Positions 7,654 to 15,390 are shown, numbered from the stretch's first letter. The stretch is 64,000 bases of DNA from CAYRGC01 sp964423795 (GCA_964423795.1 CAYRGC010000001.1:92356-156355); one strand, 5' to 3'. Translations and numbers: made by a program. The notes: a model not told the origin generated them from the sequence alone.

Positions 7654-8331
7654 TCAATTCACATACGTATTGCAGCCAGTGCCAACCTGTTTATTTTGCA
7701 TGCGCGTCGCACCGGCCTTCGTAACGCCGTTGCACGTTGCACGGAAGCAATTGTTTCGATTGGGCACGGCGACGAGTGTGCACTCGGAATGCGTGCCGGT
7801 GTAGTCGCTCCGACAGACGTTGTATTTCTGTCCGTCTGTGCAAGAGAATTGCTGACATCCGACATACCCTCCGATGCTTGTCGCTGTTTTCGTGCAGGGA
7901 TTCACAAAGGTAGGGGGAGCTGGCGGAGTTGTACCCGAGTTCCCGCATCCTGAGCCGACGAGTTGGTAATTCTTTCCCTGTCGACGAGAATCCGAGTTTC
8001 GGCACGTCACGCGGTAGCAGTTCGTTTTTGCATAGACGTCGGTAAGAAGGCAATCGATGTACATGCCAGACGAATCACTGTTGCAGACATAATATTTCTG
8101 GCCGTCTGAGCAAGATTTCTGAAAGCATGATGTAAACCCTCCGATTTGTGTCGAAGTACTTTGGCACGAATTCTGCGACCACTGTGCGACCTGAATCGTG
8201 CTCTTCGACCAGGTGAGTTGGCCACGAAGCATCGCATACACACCCTTGGACTGTGTGTGGGCAACAGCAGTAAGAAGGACCAACGCAAGAGTGCTAAATA
8301 CTGTCGTGAGGCGACGAGCAAGATGTGTCAT
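7654..8331 (-). CDS. Secreted cysteine-rich protein with two repeat domains, unknown function
   Basis: A 225-residue protein beginning with a signal peptide (MTHLARRLTTVFSTLALVLLTAVAHT). The mature part has two copies of a roughly 65-residue domain, near residues 55-120 and 145-215. The shared pattern is IGG(F/Y).(S/G)C....C.DGQKY.VC.SD..G....C.L..V....NC.R.TC, giving about eight to nine cysteines per copy, joined by a proline-rich linker (TTPPAPP). The cysteines would form disulfides outside the cell. I do not recognise the domain. The gene has visibly lower GC than its neighbours and a strong consensus promoter, which suggests a recent arrival or special expression. Partners are not evident; tRNA-Arg follows upstream. 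Confidence 0.75.
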   Translation of the reverse strand: MTHLARRLTTVFSTLALVLLTAVAHTQSKGVYAMLRGQLTWSKSTIQVAQWSQNSCQSTSTQIGGFTSCFQKSCSDGQKYYVCNSDSSGMYIDCLLTDVYAKTNCYRVTCRNSDSRRQGKNYQLVGSGCGNSGTTPPAPPTFVNPCTKTATSIGGYVGCQQFSCTDGQKYNVCRSDYTGTHSECTLVAVPNRNNCFRATCNGVTKAGATRMQNKQVGTGCNTYVN

Positions 8332-8357
8332 GGGTGTGAGAATTGGTATTACCGTAT

Positions 8358-8385
8358 ATTATACACCTTTTTGTCCATGCTGCAA
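8358..8385 (-). promoter_or_regulatory. Promoter of the cysteine-rich protein gene
   Basis: On the minus strand TTGCAG (8380-8385) and TATAAT (8358-8363) are 16 bp apart. The start of transcription would be about 20 nt before the ATG at 8331, so this gene, unlike many others here, has a short leader. Confidence 0.65.
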
Positions 8386-8405
8386 GTGTCGTCTTTATCT
8401 GCAAA

Positions 8406-8482
8406 TGGTGCCCTGGACAGGAATCGAACCTGTGACCCGCAGCTTAGAAGGCTGCTGCTCTATCCAACTGAGCTACCAGGGC
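8406..8482 (-). tRNA. tRNA-Arg (anticodon TCT)
   Basis: Minus strand: acceptor GCCCTGG/CCAGGGC, D-arm TAGCTCAGTTGGATAGAGC, anticodon stem GCAGC/GCTGC with loop CTTCTAA (anticodon TCT, reads AGA), T-arm ACAGGTTCGATTCCTGT, discriminator A and encoded CCA. Confidence 0.96.
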
Positions 8483-8558
8483 ATAAATGAACGCGAAGAG
8501 GATAATACCTCCGGGTCCGAGCTGGTCCTTCTGATTCCGTCGCCTGACGGCGACGGAG

Positions 8559-8579
8559 TCCAACTGAGCTACCGGGGTA
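8559..8579 (-). pseudogene. 5' fragment of a tRNA (acceptor plus D-arm)
   Basis: On the minus strand this reads like the first 21 bases of a tRNA (ACCCCGGTAGCTCAGTTGGA), sharing 15 consecutive bases with the D-arm side of the nearby tRNA-Arg. It then breaks into a GC hairpin (CCGTCGCC/GGCGACGG, 8538-8556) instead of continuing into an anticodon arm. It cannot fold as a tRNA. It lies about 80 nt upstream of the intact tRNA-Arg. Confidence 0.6.
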
Positions 8580-8633
8580 TTGCCCCTATTCTACCAGAAA
8601 ATCGCGGGAATGGCTTCTTGACGCGAATCCCGG

Positions 8634-8639
8634 TATACT
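8634..8639 (+). promoter_or_regulatory. -10 box of the DUF4870-like/pyrH operon
   Basis: TATACT, 7 nt before the ATG at 8647; predicts a leaderless transcript. Confidence 0.5.
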
Positions 8640-8646
8640 GTGTCCG

Positions 8647-9174
8647 ATGGATGCGACTGCAGCGCCCGCGGCTCCCACCCCCGAGGACGAGAAGCGCGAT
8701 ATCGAGGAGAACAAGGATATCGCCGCGTTCGGGTACCTGTGGGTGATGTCGGTCGTCGTCTACTTCCTCCGCAGACATTCGCCCTTCGTCCGCTTCCACG
8801 CGAAGCAGGCGATGGTCCTCTTCCTCGTGTCGCTCGTCGTCTGGTTCATCCCCTTCGTGAACCGTCCGCTCGAGCTCCTGCTGCTCGCGTGCATGGCATA
8901 CGGCTTCCTCAACGCCGCGCAGGGGCAGAAGAAGGACGTGCCGATCGTGGGTCCGCTTTCGCGCAACGAGATCACGCTCCGCCAGGCCTGGCAGCAAGTC
9001 GTCGCGCTCGTCGTGCGCTTCGCGAAGGCCCTCAAGGACTTGGCGAAGACCGAGCCGAAAAAGCAGGAGACGCCCTTTCCCGCACCCGATGCCCAACCGA
9101 CGCAACCCGCCCCCTCCGAGCCTTCCGCTCCGGAGCCTCCCGCCGTACCCCCTTCCATCCCTCCCCAGTCATGA
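8647..9174 (+). CDS. DUF4870/Tic20-like small membrane protein with Pro-rich tail
   Basis: A 175-residue protein. After an acidic N-terminus it has DIAAFGYLWVMSVVVYFLRR (first membrane segment), then RFHAKQAMVLFLVSLVVWF and LELLLLACMAYGFLNAAQGQ, matching the layout of DUF4870 proteins, where a histidine in FHAKQA lies at the start of the second membrane segment. The last 45 residues are a Pro/Ala/Glu-rich cytoplasmic tail. Function unknown. Its TGA overlaps the pyrH ATG by 4 bp, so the two are translationally coupled. Confidence 0.75.
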   Translation: MDATAAPAAPTPEDEKRDIEENKDIAAFGYLWVMSVVVYFLRRHSPFVRFHAKQAMVLFLVSLVVWFIPFVNRPLELLLLACMAYGFLNAAQGQKKDVPIVGPLSRNEITLRQAWQQVVALVVRFAKALKDLAKTEPKKQETPFPAPDAQPTQPAPSEPSAPEPPAVPPSIPPQS

Positions 9175-9884
9175 CCCCCTCTCCGTACAAGCGCATCATG
9201 CTCAAGCTCTCCGGCGAGGTCTTCGCGGGGAGCAAGGAATACGGTCTCGACAAGCCCACGCTCCACGACGTCGCCCGCCAGGTCGCCGAGGTGGCGAAGA
9301 ACACGCAAGTGGTGGTCGTGGTCGGCGGCGGCAACATCTGGCGCTATCGCGACACGAAGGAGGCTGGCATAGAGCGCACCGCGAGCGACGCCATGGGCAT
9401 GCTCGCGACGGTCATGAACAGCGTGGCGCTCCAGTCCTCGCTCGAGGAAGTCGGCGCCGAGACGCGCGTGCTCTCCGCCATCGACATCCCGCAGCTCGCG
9501 GAGCCCTTTATCCGCCGCCGCGCGATGCGGCACCTGGAGAAGGGGAGAGTGGTGATCTGCGCCGGCGGCACGGGCAACCCGTTCTTCACGACCGACTCCG
9601 CCGCCGCCCTGCGCGCGCTCGAGCTCTCGTGCGACGTCCTCCTCAAGGCCACGAACGTCGACGGCATCTACGACAAGGACCCCAAGAAGAACCCGGGCGC
9701 CAAGCGGTACGAGGAACTCACGTACCAGCAGGCGCTGGAGCAGCACCTCGGCGTGATGGACCAGGCAGCCTTCAGCCTCTGCGAGGAGCAGAAGCTCCCG
9801 ATCGTCGTGTTCGATTTCTTCAAGAAGGGCAACCTCAAGGCCGCCGCCGAAGGGAAGAAGATCGGCACGCTCGTGAAGGCGTGA
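9171..9884 (+). CDS. pyrH: UMP kinase
   Basis: A 237-residue hexameric bacterial UMP kinase of the amino-acid-kinase fold, converting UMP to UDP with ATP. Motifs: IMLKLSGEVFAG (phosphate-binding Lys), VVVVGGGNIWRYRD, ERTASDAMGMLATVMN, ICAGGTGNPFFTTDSAAALRA, LKATNVDGIYDKDPKKNP. Length is normal. Start ATG 9171 overlaps the preceding stop; frr follows 58 nt later, the standard pyrH-frr order seen in many bacteria. Confidence 0.97.
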   Translation: MTPSPYKRIMLKLSGEVFAGSKEYGLDKPTLHDVARQVAEVAKNTQVVVVVGGGNIWRYRDTKEAGIERTASDAMGMLATVMNSVALQSSLEEVGAETRVLSAIDIPQLAEPFIRRRAMRHLEKGRVVICAGGTGNPFFTTDSAAALRALELSCDVLLKATNVDGIYDKDPKKNPGAKRYEELTYQQALEQHLGVMDQAAFSLCEEQKLPIVVFDFFKKGNLKAAAEGKKIGTLVKA

Positions 9885-9942
9885 TCCGCCGCGCGGACCT
9901 CTGCTACACTCGTCGCGTCATTCGATTCCTTTCCTCTTTCCC

Positions 9943-10485
9943 ATGCTCGACCCCCGCATCACCGCCTTCCAGAAGGACATGGACGCCGTCCTGGCGTTCC
10001 TGAAGACCGAGTTCTCGAAGCTCCAGACGGGACGGGCCAACGCCGCGCTCGTCGAGCACATCGAGGTGGAGGCCTACGGCCAGCGGCAGCAGCTGCGCGC
10101 GATCGCGGGCATCAGCGTGGGCGACGCCAAGAGCATCCTCGTGCAGCCCTGGGACCGTTCGGTCCTCCAGGCGGTGGAGAAGGCGATCCAACTGGCCGAT
10201 ACCGGCGCGTCCATCAGCAACGACGGCGTGGCCGTGCGCCTCTCGCTTCCGCAGATGACCGAGGAGCGCCGGGCAAATCTGAAAAAGATCGTGCAGAAGC
10301 TGGCCGAGGAGGCGAAGATCTCCGTCCGCAAGCACCGCCAGACCGTGCACGACGCCCTCAAGGGCGAGAAGGACGAGGACGTGAAGCGCACGCTCATGGA
10401 CGACCTGCAGAAGCACGTGGACGACGCCAACGCCAAGATCGTCGACCTCGCGAAGAAGAAGGAAGAGGAGCTCATGAAGATCTGA
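9943..10485 (+). CDS. frr: Ribosome recycling factor
   Basis: A 180-residue cytoplasmic factor that splits post-termination ribosomes with EF-G. It shows the family's early FQKDMDAVLAFLKTEFSKLQTGRANAA helix start, the middle QPWDRSVLQAVEKAIQ, and the C-terminal VRKHRQTVHDALKGEKDEDVKR helix. Length is close to the usual 185. A TACACT at 9904-9909 in the pyrH-frr gap may be its own promoter with a leader of about 30 nt. Confidence 0.96.
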   Translation: MLDPRITAFQKDMDAVLAFLKTEFSKLQTGRANAALVEHIEVEAYGQRQQLRAIAGISVGDAKSILVQPWDRSVLQAVEKAIQLADTGASISNDGVAVRLSLPQMTEERRANLKKIVQKLAEEAKISVRKHRQTVHDALKGEKDEDVKRTLMDDLQKHVDDANAKIVDLAKKKEEELMKI

Positions 10486-10557
10486 GGCCTGAGAGGCGTA
10501 AGAGACATGCCTCTGCGGCCTCTTCACCGTCTTTTGCCTCTTGTCCCTCTTCAACCG

Positions 10558-10563
10558 TATACT
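10558..10563 (+). promoter_or_regulatory. -10 box of purQ
   Basis: TATACT, 6 nt before the ATG at 10570; it selects this start over an in-frame start 21 codons upstream. Confidence 0.5.
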
Positions 10564-10569
10564 TTGGCC

Positions 10570-11826
10570 ATGTCAAAAAAGCCCCTGATCGCCGTCGTGT
10601 CGTTCCCCGGCAACAACTGTGAGGTCGAATCGATACGATCGGTGAAGGAGGCGGGAATGGACGCCCTGTTCTTCCGCTGGAACGACGACCGCGCGAAGCT
10701 CGCGGACGTCGACGGATACTTCGTTCCCGGCGGGTTCTCGTACGAGGACCGCGGACGTTCCGGCATGGTCGCCGGCCGCGATCCGTTGATGGAGTTCATT
10801 GGTCAGGAGGCGGAGAAGGGGAAGGTGGTCATCGGCAACTGCAACGGCGCCCAGATCCTCGTGGAGAGCGGCCTCATCCCGCTCGGCAAGAACCTACTCA
10901 TGAGCCTCGCTCATAACGCCGTGACGGTGAACGGGCGCATGGTCTCGCCGGGGTTCCTCAGCGAGTGGGTGTGGATCACCCCGTCCTCGCGGGAGTGCTG
11001 CGCCACGTCCGATTGGGAAGGCCCGATGCACGTCCCGATCGCGCACGGCGAGGGCCGCTTCACGACGAGGGACAAGGACCTGCTCGAGGAACTGAAGGAG
11101 AACGGCCAAATCGCCTTCCGCTACTGCGACGAGGAGGGGACGGCCTCCGACGATCGCCTCGTCACGCCGAACGGCTCGCAGTTCTCCATCGCCGGCATCT
11201 GCAACCCCGCCGGCAACGTGGTGGCGCTCATGCCGCATCCGGAGCGCACGGACGGCGGACTGCCGTACTTCGCGTCGGTACGCGAATGGATCGCGAAGAA
11301 GAAAAACAGGGGCGCTCGCTCCGCGATGAAGGCGCGAGGCGGCGAGGCGGACATCCGCGACCACGAGACGGCGCTGACGGAGCTTTTCATCGGATCGCTG
11401 ATCACGAACAACGAGGAGCGCACCGTCGAATCCGCGCTGCGGCGCGTCGAGCCCGCGGCGAGCCTGCGCCAATGGAAGTACTACGCTCTGGACGACGCGT
11501 CGATCCATAAAGCCCTCTCCGACCTGACCGTCTTCAACGCGAACAAGGAGCGCGCGTATTTCCGCCGAGGGGGCGTCATCACGCGCTGGAACCCGCAGGC
11601 CAAGCGCGAAGAGGCGTTCGAGGGCAGCGTCGCCGACGACTACTTCCGCTGCACGCTGCTACTCCGTCGGGACGAGCCGGACACCGGCGCATCCGCGTTC
11701 GGCGAAGGAGCGGAGACGGGCGTCTGCTACGGCGTGCGCGGGGTATCCGAGAAAGGCATCGCCGCGCGCGCGTTCGCGGAGATCCTGTGCAACCCCCATT
11801 CGAGCACGCTCGAGCGCATCCGCTGA
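10570..11826 (+). CDS. purQ: Phosphoribosylformylglycinamidine synthase glutaminase subunit PurQ with extra C-terminal domain
   Basis: A 418-residue protein. Residues 1-245 are a class I glutamine amidotransferase of PurQ type: VVSFPGNNCE at the N-terminus, FVPGGFSYEDRGRSG, the nucleophile C91 in IGNCNGAQIL, and the H223/E225 pair in MPHPER. It supplies ammonia to PurL (28317-30788) for FGAM formation in purine synthesis. PurQ is normally 220-260 residues, so about 170 residues here are additional. Their last part (GVCYGVRGVSEKG...AEILCNPHSSTLERI) resembles the end of PurS, whose families close with a LLANP..E.Y pattern. A PurQ-PurS fusion is a reasonable but weakly supported reading. The ATG at 10570 is supported by TATACT 6 nt upstream. 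The methylase gene follows after 2 nt. Confidence 0.88.
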   Translation: MSKKPLIAVVSFPGNNCEVESIRSVKEAGMDALFFRWNDDRAKLADVDGYFVPGGFSYEDRGRSGMVAGRDPLMEFIGQEAEKGKVVIGNCNGAQILVESGLIPLGKNLLMSLAHNAVTVNGRMVSPGFLSEWVWITPSSRECCATSDWEGPMHVPIAHGEGRFTTRDKDLLEELKENGQIAFRYCDEEGTASDDRLVTPNGSQFSIAGICNPAGNVVALMPHPERTDGGLPYFASVREWIAKKKNRGARSAMKARGGEADIRDHETALTELFIGSLITNNEERTVESALRRVEPAASLRQWKYYALDDASIHKALSDLTVFNANKERAYFRRGGVITRWNPQAKREEAFEGSVADDYFRCTLLLRRDEPDTGASAFGEGAETGVCYGVRGVSEKGIAARAFAEILCNPHSSTLERIR

Positions 11827-11828
11827 CA

Positions 11829-12293
11829 ATGGCAGCCCCCCGGAAGCTCCGGCTCCTGGCATATAACGTCCGTTCGCTGTGGAACGTGGGATCGTTCTTC
11901 CGCACGTGCGACGCGTTCGGCGTGGAGCGCCTGCACCTCACCGGGTATACGGGTCATCCGCCCCGCAAGGAGATCACGAAGACCGCCGTCGGCGCCGAGC
12001 AGTTCGTCGAGTGGGAGCACGCGGCCGATCCGCTTCCCACGATCGATGCGCTCAAGGCGGACGGCTGGACGATCGTCTCACTCGAGCTGACGCCGTCCGC
12101 GGTGGACCTTTCCGCGTACGTGCCGCCGCGGGGCAAGATCTGCCTCGTCGCGGGGAACGAGCTCGAGGGCGTGCCGCAGGCGATCCTGGACCGATCCGAC
12201 GCGACGGTGAAGATCCCCATGCTCGGCAAGAAGGAATCCCTCAACGTGGCGGTGGCGACCGGCATCGCGCTGCACCAGCTCAGGACCGCCTGA
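11829..12293 (+). CDS. SpoU/TrmH-family RNA 2'-O-methyltransferase
   Basis: A 154-residue SPOUT-fold methyltransferase. It carries the three family motifs: NVRSLWNVGSFFRTCDAFGV (motif 1), LVAGNELEGVP (motif 2) and IPMLGKKESLNVAVATGIAL (motif 3, the trefoil-knot SAM site). There is no N-terminal RNA-binding extension, so it is a minimal form like TrmL/TrmH-short; the RNA target (tRNA or rRNA) cannot be told from sequence. Start ATG 11829 follows the purQ stop by 2 nt, so it is co-transcribed. Its stop abuts the aquaporin stop on the other strand as TGATCA. Confidence 0.9.
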   Translation: MAAPRKLRLLAYNVRSLWNVGSFFRTCDAFGVERLHLTGYTGHPPRKEITKTAVGAEQFVEWEHAADPLPTIDALKADGWTIVSLELTPSAVDLSAYVPPRGKICLVAGNELEGVPQAILDRSDATVKIPMLGKKESLNVAVATGIALHQLRTA

Positions 12294-12905
12294 TCAGTGC
12301 TTCTTCCCGTGGCTGATGAAGCGGTAAGTCCAGAAGCCCGCGATGGAACCCACGATCGGCGAGACCGCGTAGAGGAAGAGGTTTTCGGCAAGGAGGGCCA
12401 ATGCGACGGCCGGATTGAGGATGCCCGCGCTGAAGGGCGCCGCGAGCAGGATGCCGAGGAGCAGCGAACCGCCGATGACGACGCCGGCCGCCGGAGCGGG
12501 CGTTTTTCCCTCGACCACGGAGGCGACGCCGAACGCGAGGAACGCCGTGCCGAGCGCCTCGGCGAACGCGATCAGGAGCAAAGGCTGCTCGACGCCGACG
12601 GATAGCGGCACGCCCGTGAGGATGTAGCTAAGAAAGAGCGCGACGCACGCGCCGATCAGCTGCGCGAAAACGTACAACATGGCGTCGCGAAGCCGCAGCT
12701 TTCCGACCGAGAGCAAGCCGAGGGTGATGGCGGGATTGATATGGCACCCGGAGACCGGGCCGATCGTGTACACGAAAAGGCCGAGCGTCATCGCGGCGAC
12801 GAGCGGCGTCACGGCGACGGGCAGCGTGTGGATGATCGAGAGGCGCACGGCAAACGCGAGCGCGAAGGTACCGAGAAGTTCGGCGACGAAGATGCGGCGG
12901 TTCAT
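12294..12905 (-). CDS. Aquaporin / MIP-family channel
   Basis: A 203-residue six-helix channel of the major intrinsic protein family. Two NPA boxes are present: HINPAIT (N57-P58-A59) and ILNPAVAL (N164-P165-A166). AELLGTFALAF near the N-terminus is the usual first-helix signature. In most aquaporins the second NPA is followed by Arg, which forms the selectivity filter; here it is Val. Total length is at the short end. The substrate (water, glycerol or other) is therefore uncertain. ATG 12905 is chosen because it places the first helix at the N-terminus; it lies 86 nt after the priA stop and may share its transcript. Confidence 0.9.
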   Translation of the reverse strand: MNRRIFVAELLGTFALAFAVRLSIIHTLPVAVTPLVAAMTLGLFVYTIGPVSGCHINPAITLGLLSVGKLRLRDAMLYVFAQLIGACVALFLSYILTGVPLSVGVEQPLLLIAFAEALGTAFLAFGVASVVEGKTPAPAAGVVIGGSLLLGILLAAPFSAGILNPAVALALLAENLFLYAVSPIVGSIAGFWTYRFISHGKKH

Positions 12906-12991
12906 GGAAAGGGGGGAGACGTCCGTACGGTACGTCCGACGGCCCACCAGAGCACTTGCAACCGAAAGGAAAGCGTGCGGAAATCGCCGCG

Positions 12992-15118
12992 TCACAGCGT
13001 TTCCAGAGGGTCCACGTCCACGGCGACATCGGTGAGCGCGAGCCCCGAGAGGAGATCCGCCGGCCGCTCCCCGCGAATGAGAAGGTGCCACTCCTTGCCC
13101 CCGCCCACGAACGTGGGAGCCACGGAGATGCGCGCCGGCTTCTCGCGGTTCACGTTCTTCGCGGACAACTGGGCATGCAGCTGTCGCGCGCGTTGCGAAG
13201 CCTCGGGTCCGCGGGTCACGAGGCGGATCATGCGCGTGAACGGCGGGTAGCCGATGGCCTTTCGCATGGAGAGCTCACGCTCGAGGAAACGTTCCGCGTC
13301 GTGCAAAGCCGCCGAGGTGACCTCGAGGGACTCCGGGCGGAACGTCTGGATGATGACCTCGCCGGGCTTTCTCCGGCCGCTCCTGCCGGAAAGCTGCGTG
13401 AGCAGCTGGAACACGCGCTCGGACGCACGGAAGTGGGGGAGCGACAGTCCGACGTCCGCGACGAGCACGCCGGCGAGCGTCACCTGCGGGAGATCCAAAC
13501 CGAGCGCGACCGTCTGCGTGCCGACGAGGATGTCGGCTTTGCCCGCCTCCATCGTATGCAGAAGATCACGCATCTGCCCCGGATTCTCCAAGGTGTCGCT
13601 GTCGGCCCGCAGCACCCTGGCTTGAGGGAAAAGCGCATGGAGGAGCGTCTCGAGCTTCTGCGTGCCCGCGCCCACGGCATGGAGGCGCACGCTTTGGCAA
13701 TGCGGGCACTGCGCAGGAACGTCCGCGCGCAGCCCGGTTGCGTGATCCAGGAGGAAAGGGCGGTTGCCGGGACCGAGGTGGACCGTGAAGGGCAGCTGCG
13801 ATTCCGGCGACACCACGCGGCGGCGGCAGTCGAGGCAGAGCAGCGCGCTCGCGGTGCCGCGTCGGTTGAGGAAGAGCACGGACTGCTCGCCCTTCGTCAG
13901 ACGCGCCTGGATGGCCTCGATGAGGGGAGGGGAGAACGGGTAGTGGTTGCCGAATTCCGTCTCTGCGAGGTCGATCACGCGCACGTACGGCAGCGGCCAC
14001 GAGCCGTAGCGGTGCGGCATCCTGGCGATCGCGTAGCGCTTGTCCTTCACCGCCTGCCACGCCTCCACCGAGGGCGTCGCGCTCCCGAGGACGAGTCGGG
14101 CGCCGGTGATGCGGCAGATCTCTTCCGCGGCGGTGCGCGCGTGATAGCGCGGCATGCGCTCGTTCTTGTACGTCCACTCGTGCTCCTCGTCGATCACGAC
14201 GAGCTCGAGCGCGCGGCACGGCGAGAAGAGCGCGCTCCTGGACCCCAGCACGAGCGCAGCCTCGCCGGTGCGGGCGCGCAGCCACTCCTTGCGCCGCTGC
14301 GCGGGCGTGAGCTTGCTGTGGACGACGGAAATGCGCTCGCGCGGGAGCACGGAGACGAAGCGCTCGACGATGGCCTCGCTCAGGAGGATCTCCGGCACGA
14401 GAACGATCGCCTGCCCGCCCTTCTTTACCGCCTCGGCGATAAGCGTCTCGTAAACTTCCGTCTTGCCGCTGCCCGTCACGCCGAAGAGGAGCGTGGGCTT
14501 GTCCGCGCGTTTGATCGCGGCACGCGCCTTCTTCTGCTCGTCGGTGAGGGTCGGCGGCATTGTGCGAGGCGGCTCGGGCATCGGTCCGGGGAATTCCGGA
14601 CGGCGGCGTTCCGCGGAGAGGATGCCCGCCTTCGCCATCGCCTGCAGCACCGCCTTGCTGGCCGAGGTATGGTCGAGAATCTCGGCCTCCGACGCCCAGT
14701 CGCGATTGCGCAGGTACTCGACGACTTCTTCGCGTTTCTCGCCCCGGACGGTCTGGATGCCGGGTGCAAGACGGTAACCGGAAACTGCGCCCGGAAGGAG
14801 CTTGTCCCAATCGAGCGTGGGCAACCACAGTCCCAATGCATAGCGCGGCGACGAGAAATTCTCGCGGGCGATCCACTCCGCCGCCGCCAGGAGCGGGGAG
14901 GGGAGAAGCGGCTCGGGAGACAGCACGGCGTGCACCGCCTTCACGTCCTTGATGTCCGACGAAAGCTCCGCCGTCACCGCGAGCACGATGCCCATCGTGA
15001 GCGATCCGCGCAGGGGGATCCGCACGAGCTGCCCCGGCCGCACGTCCTCGCCGCAGGAGTAGGTAAGGCCTTCGCCGATGCCGACGGAACGCGATTGCGT
15101 GACGACCGTGCAATACAT
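12992..15118 (-). CDS. priA: Primosomal protein N' (PriA helicase)
   Basis: A 708-residue SF2 DNA helicase that recognises stalled forks and reloads the replisome. It has the N-terminal 3'-DNA-binding domain (about 1-95), Walker A GVTGSGKTEVY near residue 220, the DEEH box VVIDEEHEWTYK, motif GSATPSVEAW, and helicase motifs V/VI (GTQTVALGLDLPQV, LTQLSGRSGRR). The zinc region between them normally has eight cysteines in four CxxC pairs. Here only CLDC and CPHC remain; the two inner pairs read SPES and LDHA. ATG at 15118 is chosen as it starts at the family N-terminus (MYCTVVTQSRS); an in-frame start 27 codons upstream is less likely. Confidence 0.95.
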   Translation of the reverse strand: MYCTVVTQSRSVGIGEGLTYSCGEDVRPGQLVRIPLRGSLTMGIVLAVTAELSSDIKDVKAVHAVLSPEPLLPSPLLAAAEWIARENFSSPRYALGLWLPTLDWDKLLPGAVSGYRLAPGIQTVRGEKREEVVEYLRNRDWASEAEILDHTSASKAVLQAMAKAGILSAERRRPEFPGPMPEPPRTMPPTLTDEQKKARAAIKRADKPTLLFGVTGSGKTEVYETLIAEAVKKGGQAIVLVPEILLSEAIVERFVSVLPRERISVVHSKLTPAQRRKEWLRARTGEAALVLGSRSALFSPCRALELVVIDEEHEWTYKNERMPRYHARTAAEEICRITGARLVLGSATPSVEAWQAVKDKRYAIARMPHRYGSWPLPYVRVIDLAETEFGNHYPFSPPLIEAIQARLTKGEQSVLFLNRRGTASALLCLDCRRRVVSPESQLPFTVHLGPGNRPFLLDHATGLRADVPAQCPHCQSVRLHAVGAGTQKLETLLHALFPQARVLRADSDTLENPGQMRDLLHTMEAGKADILVGTQTVALGLDLPQVTLAGVLVADVGLSLPHFRASERVFQLLTQLSGRSGRRKPGEVIIQTFRPESLEVTSAALHDAERFLERELSMRKAIGYPPFTRMIRLVTRGPEASQRARQLHAQLSAKNVNREKPARISVAPTFVGGGKEWHLLIRGERPADLLSGLALTDVAVDVDPLETL

Positions 15119-15216
15119 GAGAAGTTCAGTGTACAGGTGGATGATCGTACACCAAGAAGAAAACCATGCAAAAACGGGGGGCGTCGGACCGAGTGACACC
15201 GCGGCATGTCGATCGA

Positions 15217-15236
15217 TGGTCGGGACGACAGGGCTC
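15217..15236 (-). repeat. Exact copy of the last 20 nt of tRNA-Pro
   Basis: Identical to 15313-15332, the 3' end of tRNA-Pro from T-loop G57 through the CCA. It lies 76 bp beyond the tRNA end. On the minus strand it is preceded by GAGAAGTTTATCCTGAGCG...CGAAGG (15237-15265), an element also found before the duplicated tRNA-Gln tail at 42808. Confidence 0.85.
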
Positions 15237-15312
15237 CCTTCGTTTTCGCTCAGGATAAACTTCTCGCCCTGCGCTTCGTTTTCAGTATGTCACAGTGGGC
15301 GGAGTCGACATG

Positions 15313-15390
15313 TGGTCGGGACGACAGGGCTCGAACCTGCGACCTCCTGGTCCCAAACCAGGCGCTCTAAGCCAACTGAGCTACGTCCCG
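15313..15390 (-). tRNA. tRNA-Pro (anticodon TGG)
   Basis: Minus strand: acceptor CGGGACG/CGTCCCG, D-arm TAGCTCAGTTGGCTTAGAGC, anticodon stem CCTGG/CCAGG with loop TTTGGGA (anticodon TGG, reads CCA and by wobble other proline codons), T-arm GCAGGTTCGAGCCCTGT, discriminator A and encoded CCA. Confidence 0.95.

Noticed and set aside
8500..8640. A second complete tRNA next to tRNA-Arg
   Set aside because: Only the acceptor 5' side and D-arm are present; the rest folds into an unrelated hairpin and no T-arm or CCA follows.
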